Assembly: GCA_022565615.1 (NCBI GenBank)
Contig: JAIUMM010000008.1
Coordinates: forward strand, 1-55,932
DNA length: 55,932 nt
Reading direction: 5' to 3'
Source of the DNA: Nanobdellota archaeon
GTDB taxonomy: Archaea > Nanobdellota > Nanobdellia > Woesearchaeales > UBA583
Every line of letters begins with the position of its first letter. Position 1 is the stretch's first letter. The position numbers and the translations under genes are program-made. The notes beneath the pieces are model-generated. The model was given only the letters and a program-made list of their open reading frames with translations, made no database searches and was not told where the DNA came from. Positions 34,552-41,792 of the stretch are shown piece after piece.

Positions 34552-35664
34552 ATGAAACAAACATTAACATTTGAAGAATTAGAAGAATGTATTTCTTCAA
34601 AGATTATTCAACCACTTAATAATTTAGATATTTCAACTCAAATTCAACCAAGTAGTATTGATATAACACTTGGTTCAATTGCATATCTACTCCCTCACAG
34701 AGCTTTAGCTCCAAATATTTCAATGGAAGAATTGGGACCTCAAATTGCTCTTCAACAATTAGATTTAAATCAAAAGACACTTTTTTTAAAAGGCCATACA
34801 TATTTAGTTGAAACTGATATTGAACTTTCTTTACCTCAAAATATTTGTGGTAAATGCTCTCCTAAATCTTCAATTGGAAGAATTGATGTATTAGTAAGAG
34901 CTGTATGTTCAACAAATGGAGTATATGATGTAATTCCTCACTTATCAAAGGGAAAGTTGTTTTTAGAAATTACACCTCAATCATTTAATATTATTGTACA
35001 AAAAGGAGTTCCAATGAGTCAAATTAGATTATTTAAAGAAGTTGAACACACTCAAGAAGTAAGAAATAGTGAAAATCAAGATATTGAAATATTACAAAAT
35101 TGTATTATTTTAAATGAAGAAAAAATTACAACTCAGCATAAAAAAAATATTAATTTTGAAGAGAATATGCAATTTTTAAGTTTAGAAATTAATGAAGGAC
35201 ATTTTGGATATGTTGCAAAAAATACACAGACTCCAATTGATTTAACTAGTTTATATACACATGAAATTTCAACATTTTTTGAACCCTTACATGCTCAAAG
35301 AGGAATTAATAATCAGTTATATGTAGTAATTGAAAAGGATAAATTTTATATTTTTCATACAAAAGAATTAATTAAAGTACCTCTTACACACTCTGTTGAA
35401 ATGCTCCCATATTCATACATGATTGGAGATTTTAGAGCACATTATGCAGGATTTTTTGACCCAGGATTTGGAGGAGAAAATGGAGCCACAGGAGTGCTTG
35501 AAGTAAGAGCTTCAGAGAATATTGTCATATTTGATTCACAACCAATTTGTAGTATTATAATTTACAAAAACTCAACTCTTCCTAAAATTGGGTATGGAGA
35601 TTTAGGAAATAATTATCAAGGTCAAAGAGGACCTAAACTTTCTAAATTTTTTAAAAAAGATTAA
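34552..35664 (+). CDS. dCTP deaminase of the duplicated type (DCD family, PF06559-like)
   Basis: Two dUTPase-fold halves are visible in 370 residues. The first has IQPSSIDITLGSIAYLLPHRAL and GKCSPKSSIGRIDVLVRAV; the second ends with IGDFRAHYAGFFDPGFGG and GATGVLEVRASENIVIF. This is the long dCTP deaminase form known mainly from Alphaproteobacteria, not the short trimeric Dcd of most archaea. It makes dUTP from dCTP for dTTP synthesis. The S-S-x-G-R-x-D motif in half one, the catalytic-site motif of the family, looks intact. The frame opens at TTG 34534, but ATG 34552 is preferred by its distance from the TTTTATTAAT stretch. Transfer from bacteria is possible. Confidence 0.8.
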   Translation: MKQTLTFEELEECISSKIIQPLNNLDISTQIQPSSIDITLGSIAYLLPHRALAPNISMEELGPQIALQQLDLNQKTLFLKGHTYLVETDIELSLPQNICGKCSPKSSIGRIDVLVRAVCSTNGVYDVIPHLSKGKLFLEITPQSFNIIVQKGVPMSQIRLFKEVEHTQEVRNSENQDIEILQNCIILNEEKITTQHKKNINFEENMQFLSLEINEGHFGYVAKNTQTPIDLTSLYTHEISTFFEPLHAQRGINNQLYVVIEKDKFYIFHTKELIKVPLTHSVEMLPYSYMIGDFRAHYAGFFDPGFGGENGATGVLEVRASENIVIFDSQPICSIIIYKNSTLPKIGYGDLGNNYQGQRGPKLSKFFKKD

Positions 35665-35748
35665 GAATACAAAAAATAGTAATTTAATTTTTTATAACAA
35701 CTAAAAATCCTTCTAAATATATTTAAAATTCTCAAAATTATACGTAAA

Positions 35749-35756
35749 TTTATAAA
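35749..35756 (+). promoter_or_regulatory. TATA box of secD
   Basis: TTTATAAA is centred about 27 bases before the ATG at 35780. Confidence 0.5.
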
Positions 35757-35779
35757 AATAATCAACTCTATTATATTAT

Positions 35780-37414
35780 ATGAAGGTTGAAACAAAACAA
35801 AATATTATAGATATTCTTCTAAATTGGAGAACTATTCTTCTTATACTATTAATTTTAGTAAGTATTGTTGGAATTAATACTAATATTTTTTCACAAGATA
35901 AAGTTATAATTTCAAGTGTATCTAATCAGCAAGAATTATTTAGACAAGGATTTTCAGTAGATGGAATTAATTTACAAAGAAATTTTCCAACTCTTGATGA
36001 AATCAATGGAGTAAGAGTTAACTCCCTTCCTCAAGCATTTGAATTATTTAATGAACAAACTATAAATTCAACAAATACAATTATAATTGATGGTAATTCA
36101 TACACCTATAGATACAACCCAGGTCCTAATAACTTATCTGTTGTTGATTTTTTAGGTATTTCAATTCAAGAAGCCTTTGGTTCTAATATTAGACTTGGAA
36201 TTGATTTAAGTGGTGGTACTAGAGTTATTTTAGAAGCAAAAGAAGATTTAACTCCAGAACAATTTGAAGAACTTAGAGAAATTTTAGAAAATAGACTAAA
36301 TGTGTTTGGTGCAAGTGGTGCTACTGTTGGAATTATTACTGACCAATTTTCAGGTGATCAATTTCTATTTATTGAGAGTCCTAGTGCTAATCGTGACGCT
36401 ATTTTTGAATTAATTGAAAGACAAGGAAATTTTGAAGCAAGACTTGGTAATAGAAGTGTGTTTACTGGAGAAGATGTTAGAGAAGTTCTGCAAGGTTCTC
36501 AATTTACTCAAATTAATTGTAATAATTTTGCACCATATCAATGTTCAATTTCTTTTACAGTAAGAATTAGCTCTCAAGCTGCAAATAATATGCTTCAAGA
36601 AGCTTCAACTTTAGATATTATAAATGGGTATTTAAGTGAAGAGTTAGTGTTTATTTTAGATGGAGTTGAACAACAATCACTAAGAGTTGCTTCAACATTT
36701 AAATTTCAACCTGTTTTAGCTCCACAAATTACACTAAGTGGTGATCCACAAGATTCTCTTGAATTTGCAAGAAAATCAGCAATGCATCAACAAGAAATTA
36801 TGAAAGCAATTTTACTTACTAAACCTCTTCCTAGTGAATTAGAAGTAATTCAATCATTTACACAAAGTGCAGAACTCTCAGAAGAATTTTTAAGAAATGC
36901 ACTAATAGTTGGTCTTTTAGCAATTGTAATTGTTGCACTCTCAATTTCATATAGATATAAAAATCCTGTAATTTTTTTATTAATTAGTATTGCACTACTT
37001 AGTGAATTAGTATTAATTTTTGGAGCTTCAATCTTATTTCAAATTGCAATAGATTTAGCAGCAATTGGGGGACTTATTGCAGCAATTGGAACAGGAGTTG
37101 ATGATCAGATTATTATAACTGATGAATATATGAAGAAAAAGAATCAAAATAAGATGTCATCAAAGAGAATTAAAAATGCAATGACTATTATTTTAATAGC
37201 TTTTGCAACAACTCTTGCAGCAATTGGGCCTTTATTCTTTGCAGGACTTTCAATTTTACAAGGATTTGCATTTATGATTATTTTAGGAGTAACTATTGGA
37301 GTATTTATTACAAGACCATTTTATGCAGTAGCTCTTAGAATTATTACAACAACTAGAGCTCAAAGAGAAGAAGAGAAAGAGTTAATTGAAGAAGAAGAGA
37401 AAAATCAAAGATAA
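35780..37414 (+). CDS. secD: Protein-export membrane protein SecD
   Basis: The 544-residue protein has the SecD plan. An N-terminal membrane helix (about 17-34) is followed by a large extracytoplasmic part with LGIDLSGGTRVILEAKEDLT and ILENRLNVFGASGATV, and by a C-terminal five-helix bundle with LLAIVIVALSISYRYKNPV, LAAIGGLIAAIGTGVDDQIIITDEYM and FATTLAAIGPLFFAGLSIL. GTGVDDQI is the conserved RND helix motif of archaeal SecD. It supports preprotein export at the Sec translocon using the ion gradient. secF, normally beside it in archaea, is absent here. The signal-peptide proteins in this window are likely clients. Confidence 0.93.
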   Translation: MKVETKQNIIDILLNWRTILLILLILVSIVGINTNIFSQDKVIISSVSNQQELFRQGFSVDGINLQRNFPTLDEINGVRVNSLPQAFELFNEQTINSTNTIIIDGNSYTYRYNPGPNNLSVVDFLGISIQEAFGSNIRLGIDLSGGTRVILEAKEDLTPEQFEELREILENRLNVFGASGATVGIITDQFSGDQFLFIESPSANRDAIFELIERQGNFEARLGNRSVFTGEDVREVLQGSQFTQINCNNFAPYQCSISFTVRISSQAANNMLQEASTLDIINGYLSEELVFILDGVEQQSLRVASTFKFQPVLAPQITLSGDPQDSLEFARKSAMHQQEIMKAILLTKPLPSELEVIQSFTQSAELSEEFLRNALIVGLLAIVIVALSISYRYKNPVIFLLISIALLSELVLIFGASILFQIAIDLAAIGGLIAAIGTGVDDQIIITDEYMKKKNQNKMSSKRIKNAMTIILIAFATTLAAIGPLFFAGLSILQGFAFMIILGVTIGVFITRPFYAVALRIITTTRAQREEEKELIEEEEKNQR

Positions 37415-37419
37415 AATTA

Positions 37420-38661
37420 TTAGTTAGTAATTATTTTTTCAATATCTTCTAGTTTTTTAGGAATATTTTTTGATAAATTTTCACATCCTAATTTTGTAAC
37501 AACTACATTATCTTCTACTCTTATTGCAACTCCTAATTCTTTAATATATAATCCTGGTTCAATTGTAATTACCATACTCTCTCTCATCTCCTCATATGTA
37601 CCTATATCATGTGTATCTAAACCTAGATGATGAGAACATCTGTGGGGAAAATATTTACGAACTACTTGAGGGTTTTCTTGAAATTCTTCTTTTGATATAA
37701 GTTCTAACATAACTAGTTCTTCTCCCATTTTTTGTGCTACTTGTTGTTCAAATTCTTTAAAATATACTCCTTCTTTTACTTGTGATATTGCAAATTCTTG
37801 AACTCTTAGCACTGCTTGATATAATTCTTTTTGCTGATTTGTGAATGTTTGTGAAATTGGTATTGTCCTTGAAATATCGCTTTTGTATCCTAAATATTCG
37901 CATCCAAAGTCTAGGAGAAGTAATTCATTTTCATTTAATATTGAATTATGTTTATTGTAATGTAGGGTAAGAGCATTTCTACCTCCTGCAACTATTGGAT
38001 AAAACGAATGCTGAGAATCTCGTTTAAATATTTCATAACTCAGTTTTGCAAATACTTCTTGTTCAGTTTTTAATTCAGTTATTGATTTGAGAAGTTCTTC
38101 AAATACTTCTTTTGCTATATCATTTGCATATTTGATTGCTTGAATTTCAAATTCATCTTTTATTTCACGAAATTGAATTAATTGTGAAATTTTATTTTCA
38201 AAAGTTTGAGTTGTGTATTGTTGTAGTGTTGAGATATATTGTTTAAATGTTGAGTAATAATTTACTTTTTCATCTAATACATAACTTAGAGTATACCCTT
38301 CTTCTATTGAAGATTTAATATATTGTGTTATTTCTTCTATAGAGCATACTTCATCTACATTTGAGAGTTTTATTATTTCTTCTTTTGAAATTGAGCCTTG
38401 AAATGTTTGTTGAATTTCACTTTTTTGAGTTATTCCAATTTTAGATGATATAAAAGAATTTTTATCTTTAATGATAATTCCAACCATTTTCTCAGAGTGA
38501 GCATTTAAGAAATAATATTGAAACCAGCTATCACATGAGTGAAAGTATTCATCATCTCCTTTACTCATCACATCTCTTGTGTGAAAAAGTAGAATCTCTT
38601 TAGGATGTAATATGGAGGAGAGTTTTTCTCTTCTTTGAAGAAGCATTGAAATTAAGTCCAT
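37420..38661 (-). CDS. pepP: M24-family Xaa-Pro aminopeptidase
   Basis: The C-terminal pita-bread domain carries the metal ligands: Asp251 in LLLDFGCEYLGYKSD, Asp262, the His344/345 pair in CSHHLGLDTHD, Glu368 in ITIEPGLYI and Glu383 in AIRVEDN. The N-terminal 160 residues have the creatinase-like fold of aminopeptidase P. It removes N-terminal residues before proline, with two metal ions. Length (413) is usual. The first 40 codons and the promoter are duplicated at 40411-40583 (93% identical), where they flank the far side of a two-gene accessory module. This copy is the intact one. Confidence 0.9.
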   Translation of the reverse strand: MDLISMLLQRREKLSSILHPKEILLFHTRDVMSKGDDEYFHSCDSWFQYYFLNAHSEKMVGIIIKDKNSFISSKIGITQKSEIQQTFQGSISKEEIIKLSNVDEVCSIEEITQYIKSSIEEGYTLSYVLDEKVNYYSTFKQYISTLQQYTTQTFENKISQLIQFREIKDEFEIQAIKYANDIAKEVFEELLKSITELKTEQEVFAKLSYEIFKRDSQHSFYPIVAGGRNALTLHYNKHNSILNENELLLLDFGCEYLGYKSDISRTIPISQTFTNQQKELYQAVLRVQEFAISQVKEGVYFKEFEQQVAQKMGEELVMLELISKEEFQENPQVVRKYFPHRCSHHLGLDTHDIGTYEEMRESMVITIEPGLYIKELGVAIRVEDNVVVTKLGCENLSKNIPKKLEDIEKIITN

Positions 38662-38712
38662 ATTTATATTATATTATAAGCATTTAAAATAATTATGGTT
38701 ATTGAGGAGGAG
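38540..38712. repeat. 173-bp direct repeat, copy 1 (5' end and promoter of pepP)
   Basis: This stretch covers the first 41 codons and upstream region of the M24 peptidase gene. It recurs at 40411-40583 with 12 substitutions and no net gap, in the same orientation. The wHTH-nucleotidyltransferase pair lies between the copies. Confidence 0.9.
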
Positions 38713-38751
38713 AGGGAGAAGAGATGTTTTAATTTTATAGAAAAGAAGGTT

Positions 38752-39429
38752 TTATTTTTTCAATTTTTCATATTCTTTTTCTGCCAATTTTTTAATCTCT
38801 CTTGCAATAGGTGATTTTAAGCCAAATTCTTCATCTAATTTTTCTAATCTTTGATTAAATAGTGTAATCCAATTATTAGTTCCTGATTTTTCAATTTGAT
38901 ACAATAATTCTTCTTTAATAATTTTCCAATCTATATTTTGTTCAATTATTTTTACTGAGTCTTCAATATCACCCTCTCTTTCAGTTATGGACTTGAAAAC
39001 AAAAATATCTTCTTTAGAAAGTATACATAGTTTAAGATTTGATAAACTAAGCTCAATTTTTGCTCGAGAAATCATTCTCTCACTAATTCCTAATTTTCCA
39101 CATACTTTTTGATTAAATATATCAAGTCTATAATCATCTAATTCAAACATTTTATCAAGTTCAAAATTTTTATATTCTATAGTTAAAATTTTCTCTTTAA
39201 AACCTAAACGAAACAAAATATTCTCGATAAGTTCTAAATCTGAATTGGAAGTTACAATAATATCTAAGTCCTTTGTTGAAGCCTTTGCATTATAGAACAT
39301 TAAAGCACCACCTCCAATTAAGTAAATATTTAATTTACTAGAAGTTCCAACTAATTTACTATTAATCATTTCAAATAAATCATAGATATGTTTAAGTTCT
39401 GTAATTTTATGTCCTAAATTGTATGTCAT
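38752..39429 (-). CDS. Nucleotidyltransferase, probable effector of a two-gene toxin-antitoxin-like pair
   Basis: The motif IYLIGGGALMFYNAK, with STKDLDIIV after it, matches the hG[GS]-x9-13-Dh[DE] core of minimal nucleotidyltransferases; RLDIF supplies the third acidic residue. The rest is helical. Proteins of this type (AbiEii/MenT-like and related families) act as toxins by adding nucleotides to tRNA or as antitoxins modifying a partner. The gene starts 2 bases after the winged-helix gene 39432-40262, so the two are one operon. The pair lies between 173-bp direct repeats and a HEPN-like gene is near. The enzyme family is well supported; the toxin role is inferred from context. Confidence 0.75.
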   Translation of the reverse strand: MTYNLGHKITELKHIYDLFEMINSKLVGTSSKLNIYLIGGGALMFYNAKASTKDLDIIVTSNSDLELIENILFRLGFKEKILTIEYKNFELDKMFELDDYRLDIFNQKVCGKLGISERMISRAKIELSLSNLKLCILSKEDIFVFKSITEREGDIEDSVKIIEQNIDWKIIKEELLYQIEKSGTNNWITLFNQRLEKLDEEFGLKSPIAREIKKLAEKEYEKLKK

Positions 39430-39431
39430 TT

Positions 39432-40262
39432 TTATTCATTCTCTTTTTTATTTAAGATTTCTAATTTAGTTGGAAACCCTTCAAAAGTTTTGTCATCTTC
39501 TAATATCTGAATTATTTTTTTATGTTTTGAATGTTTAATATTTTTTAATTTATTTTTTAAATAATAAATAGCACATAGAGTTAATTCTCTAATAGAAGTT
39601 GAAATATTTAATGCATCTTCATATATTTGTGACTTAGTTAAATCATTATCTAATGTTGTGTATGTATTTGTATTATAAAATAATTTAAAGTCAAAGGCTG
39701 AAAAAGCAGTTTTTTTAAAATTACTTAAATTTTTATTATTCTCAAATATCAAATAATCTTTTGTTTTAAATAGAACTTTTGAATTTTCAGGTAAACCTTT
39801 ATTTTCATATTGGATAGTTGAATTATAGGCATTTAATAATTCAATTAAATCATTCCAGATTTTAGAATTAATTTGATATTTTTTGTTTTCATCGTAAGTT
39901 AAAATTCCAATATTTAATAATTTTTTAATATTTTCATAAACTTGAGTTTTAGAAAGTCCCATTAAATTAATAATTTCTTGAATTTTTAATTGATTATTTA
40001 ATAAAATTAGTAAAATTGAAAATTTAGGTTTTTCTAAAAATGATAAAGACTTTCCTGAATTCATCATATTTAATAATATTTTACAAAATAAATTATCTTC
40101 TATTAGAAAATCATCATTAATAAATTTTAATTCAATTAATGATTTCAAACTTCTCTTAATAGTGTCATTGGATAAATTCAATTTTTCTCTCAATTCCATT
40201 CTATTTAATTGATATAAATATATTTCTTTTAAGATTTTTATTTCATTTTTTGTTAAAACCAT
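39432..40262 (-). CDS. Tandem winged-helix DNA-binding protein, partner of the nucleotidyltransferase
   Basis: Two helix-turn-helix units are visible: LREKLNLSNDTIKRSLKSLI (about 24-43) and IINLMGLSKTQVYENIKKLL (about 98-117). Each is followed by a wing-like strand pair (KFINDDFLIED and GILTYDENKKYQI). A mostly helical C-terminal half (about 140-276) may be an effector or dimer part. It leads a two-gene operon with the nucleotidyltransferase. Such wHTH partners usually repress their operon and neutralise the toxin, as AbiEi does for AbiEii. It is not a close AbiEi match, so that role is by analogy. The protein is Asn/Lys/Ile-rich, like the HEPN-like neighbour. Confidence 0.65.
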   Translation of the reverse strand: MVLTKNEIKILKEIYLYQLNRMELREKLNLSNDTIKRSLKSLIELKFINDDFLIEDNLFCKILLNMMNSGKSLSFLEKPKFSILLILLNNQLKIQEIINLMGLSKTQVYENIKKLLNIGILTYDENKKYQINSKIWNDLIELLNAYNSTIQYENKGLPENSKVLFKTKDYLIFENNKNLSNFKKTAFSAFDFKLFYNTNTYTTLDNDLTKSQIYEDALNISTSIRELTLCAIYYLKNKLKNIKHSKHKKIIQILEDDKTFEGFPTKLEILNKKENE

Positions 40263-40400
40263 TTTCCGAATTTTTGCTTTTTATTATATATCTAAATACT
40301 TTAATATTTATAAATGTATATTTTTTGAGCAGAAAACCGGAATTGTGAAACAATTTAATATATTAAATATTCTTTTAAATTTTAAGAATTTGAATGAGTT

Positions 40401-40532
40401 CTAAAAAGACTGAAAATAATCATCATCTCCTTTACTCATCACATCTCTTGTGTGAAAAAGCAGAATCTCTTTAGAATGCAATATGGAGGAGAGTTTCTCT
40501 CTTCTTTTTAGAAGCATTAAAGTTAAGTCCAT
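40401..40532 (-). pseudogene. Truncated duplicate of the pepP 5' end
   Basis: The 43-codon frame begins MDLTLMLLKRREKLSSILHS, against MDLISMLLQRREKLSSILHP in the intact M24 peptidase. It stays similar through LLFHTRDVMSKGDD and then ends in YFQSF and a stop outside the repeat. It is too short to be an enzyme and is the coding part of the second repeat copy. The promoter region is duplicated too, so it may still be transcribed toward the wHTH-nucleotidyltransferase operon. Confidence 0.85.
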
Positions 40533-40583
40533 ACTTATATTATATTATAAGCATTTAAAATAATTATGGTAATTGAGGAGGAG
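40411..40583. repeat. 173-bp direct repeat, copy 2
   Basis: The copy is about 93% identical to 38540-38712 and lies 1,871 bp away. It marks the far edge of the inserted module. The 527-bp region 40263-40789 otherwise holds promoters and the hairpin at 40624, and no intact gene. Confidence 0.9.
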
Positions 40584-40623
40584 AAAAATAATTTTTCAAT
40601 ACTAGAATGTTCTCAATTTATTT

Positions 40624-40642
40624 CGCTTTTTAAGCGTTTTTT
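40624..40642 (+). terminator. Short hairpin followed by T run
   Basis: CGCTT, TTT and AAGCG form a 5-bp stem with a T6 run directly after it on the plus strand. It has the shape of an intrinsic terminator, though no plus-strand gene lies just before it. It may shield the HEPN-like gene from read-through. Confidence 0.3.
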
Positions 40643-40789
40643 ACTTTTTTAACGAATTTATTTTGAAGAGGAGTTAAATCCAATTTAGAATTTTAAAAAT
40701 AAAACTGGGGTTTAAAACAAAACAAAAATTGAAATAGTTTCCTTTAAATATAACTTAATTATTTAAATTAGATTAATTTGAGTTGTTAT

Positions 40790-41554
40790 ATGGTGACACA
40801 AGAAGAAGTTAATAAACATTTAGAAAGATTAAGTTCAACTAATAATATGTCTCATTTTGATAATTTATTAAATGCACATTTCAATACTAATGAAATTCGT
40901 GAAATAAAAGAATATGATGATTTAAGTTTATCTTTTTTTGAAAAATTAAAGCAAGAGAATCATCTTAAATTTGAAGATAGATGGCCTCATTTAAATCCGA
41001 ATAGTAATGTTAATTTTGATTTAGTTTATGATAAAGATGATTTAAAAATTAAAAACTTATCTAAATTTGGAAAGTTAGATATTTTTTTAACAAATAAAGC
41101 TATAGAAAATGAAATAGAAAAAGAAGATTTAGTTATCTTTCGACAAAATTTCTATTTACAATTATTAGAAAATAGTTTATTTCTTTTTGAAAATATAATT
41201 AAATCAATATCGCCAAAAATTTCTATAGTTATGTTAGGAAAACTTTATACTCATATTATAGATGATAATAATTATATTGATTATAAAAAGTTGTTTGATG
41301 GATTTAATAAAAATATTAGAAATGCTATTGGACATGGGAGTTTTAGAGTTAATATTGAGGGTGAAAAAATTGATTATTATTACTACGATTGGGACTCTAA
41401 TGAAGAAACAAAAAAAACAATTACATTAGGAGAATTTCACAAATTATTAGTTAAAACAATATATGTTTATGAATTATTCTTGAAAAATATAGATAAGGTT
41501 TTTTTATCTGAAATTAAAGGACTTTACGAAGAAAATGGATTTAAAGTTGATTAA
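40790..41554 (+). CDS. HEPN-like protein, candidate RNase toxin
   Basis: The 254-residue protein has a helical C-terminal half with NIRNAIGHGSFRV. Arg177-Asn178-x3-His182 is the R-(N/H/D)-x-x-x-H signature of HEPN domains, many of which are metal-independent RNases in toxin-antitoxin, abortive infection or CRISPR systems. Long helices around 118-165 and 214-240 fit that fold. The first 110 residues are acidic and unassigned. The frame can open at TTG 40778, but ATG 40790 has TTTAAAT about 25 bases upstream. It is divergent from the winged-helix/nucleotidyltransferase pair, recalling HEPN-MNT systems, though there the two genes are adjacent and on one strand. Confidence 0.55.
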   Translation: MVTQEEVNKHLERLSSTNNMSHFDNLLNAHFNTNEIREIKEYDDLSLSFFEKLKQENHLKFEDRWPHLNPNSNVNFDLVYDKDDLKIKNLSKFGKLDIFLTNKAIENEIEKEDLVIFRQNFYLQLLENSLFLFENIIKSISPKISIVMLGKLYTHIIDDNNYIDYKKLFDGFNKNIRNAIGHGSFRVNIEGEKIDYYYYDWDSNEETKKTITLGEFHKLLVKTIYVYELFLKNIDKVFLSEIKGLYEENGFKVD

Positions 41555-41599
41555 TTAAAAATAAAGGAAACCACTCCTTTTAGTCGTTTTATCCCAAAA

Positions 41600-41780
41600 T
41601 AAAAAAACGTCCCCTTAATGTTACTCTCGCTATCGCTGCAGGGAAAAACTCTCACTTGACTTCTCACTTCGTTCGACCCACGCTAGCGCCCTCCCTATCG
41701 GTCGGGGAAACATAACAAGGGTTTAATAGAAAATCGCTCGGTCCGGTGCTCTCCCAAATTCTGCTTCGGAAAAACTTCTC
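41600..41780. other. GC-rich intergenic patch, possible structured RNA or repeat remnant
   Basis: Between the HEPN-like gene and the helicase gene, about 180 bp are far richer in G+C than anything else in the window. Five short related motifs are spread through it (CTCGCTATCGCT, CTCACTTCGTTCGAC, CTCCCTATCGGTCGG, AATCGCTCGGTCCGG, TCTGCTTCGGA), resembling degenerate CTCGCTTCGCTCG-type repeats. I found no open frame, tRNA cloverleaf or rRNA match. It may be a structured RNA or imported DNA. Confidence 0.4.
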
Positions 41781-41792
41781 TAAATCCAAATA

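Noticed and set aside
40401-40532. Independent small gene
   Set aside because: It is the start of pepP copied within the 173-bp repeat and ends at random just beyond it.
41600-41780. tRNA or rRNA fragment in the GC-rich patch (GTTCGA present near 41670; a short ACCGATAG match on the minus strand)
   Set aside because: The flanks of GTTCGA do not pair as a T-arm and no cloverleaf can be built; the rRNA-like match is only a few bases long.
38540-41780. Provirus or integrative plasmid
   Set aside because: No integrase, replication, capsid or conjugation gene is present; only a small cassette is visible.
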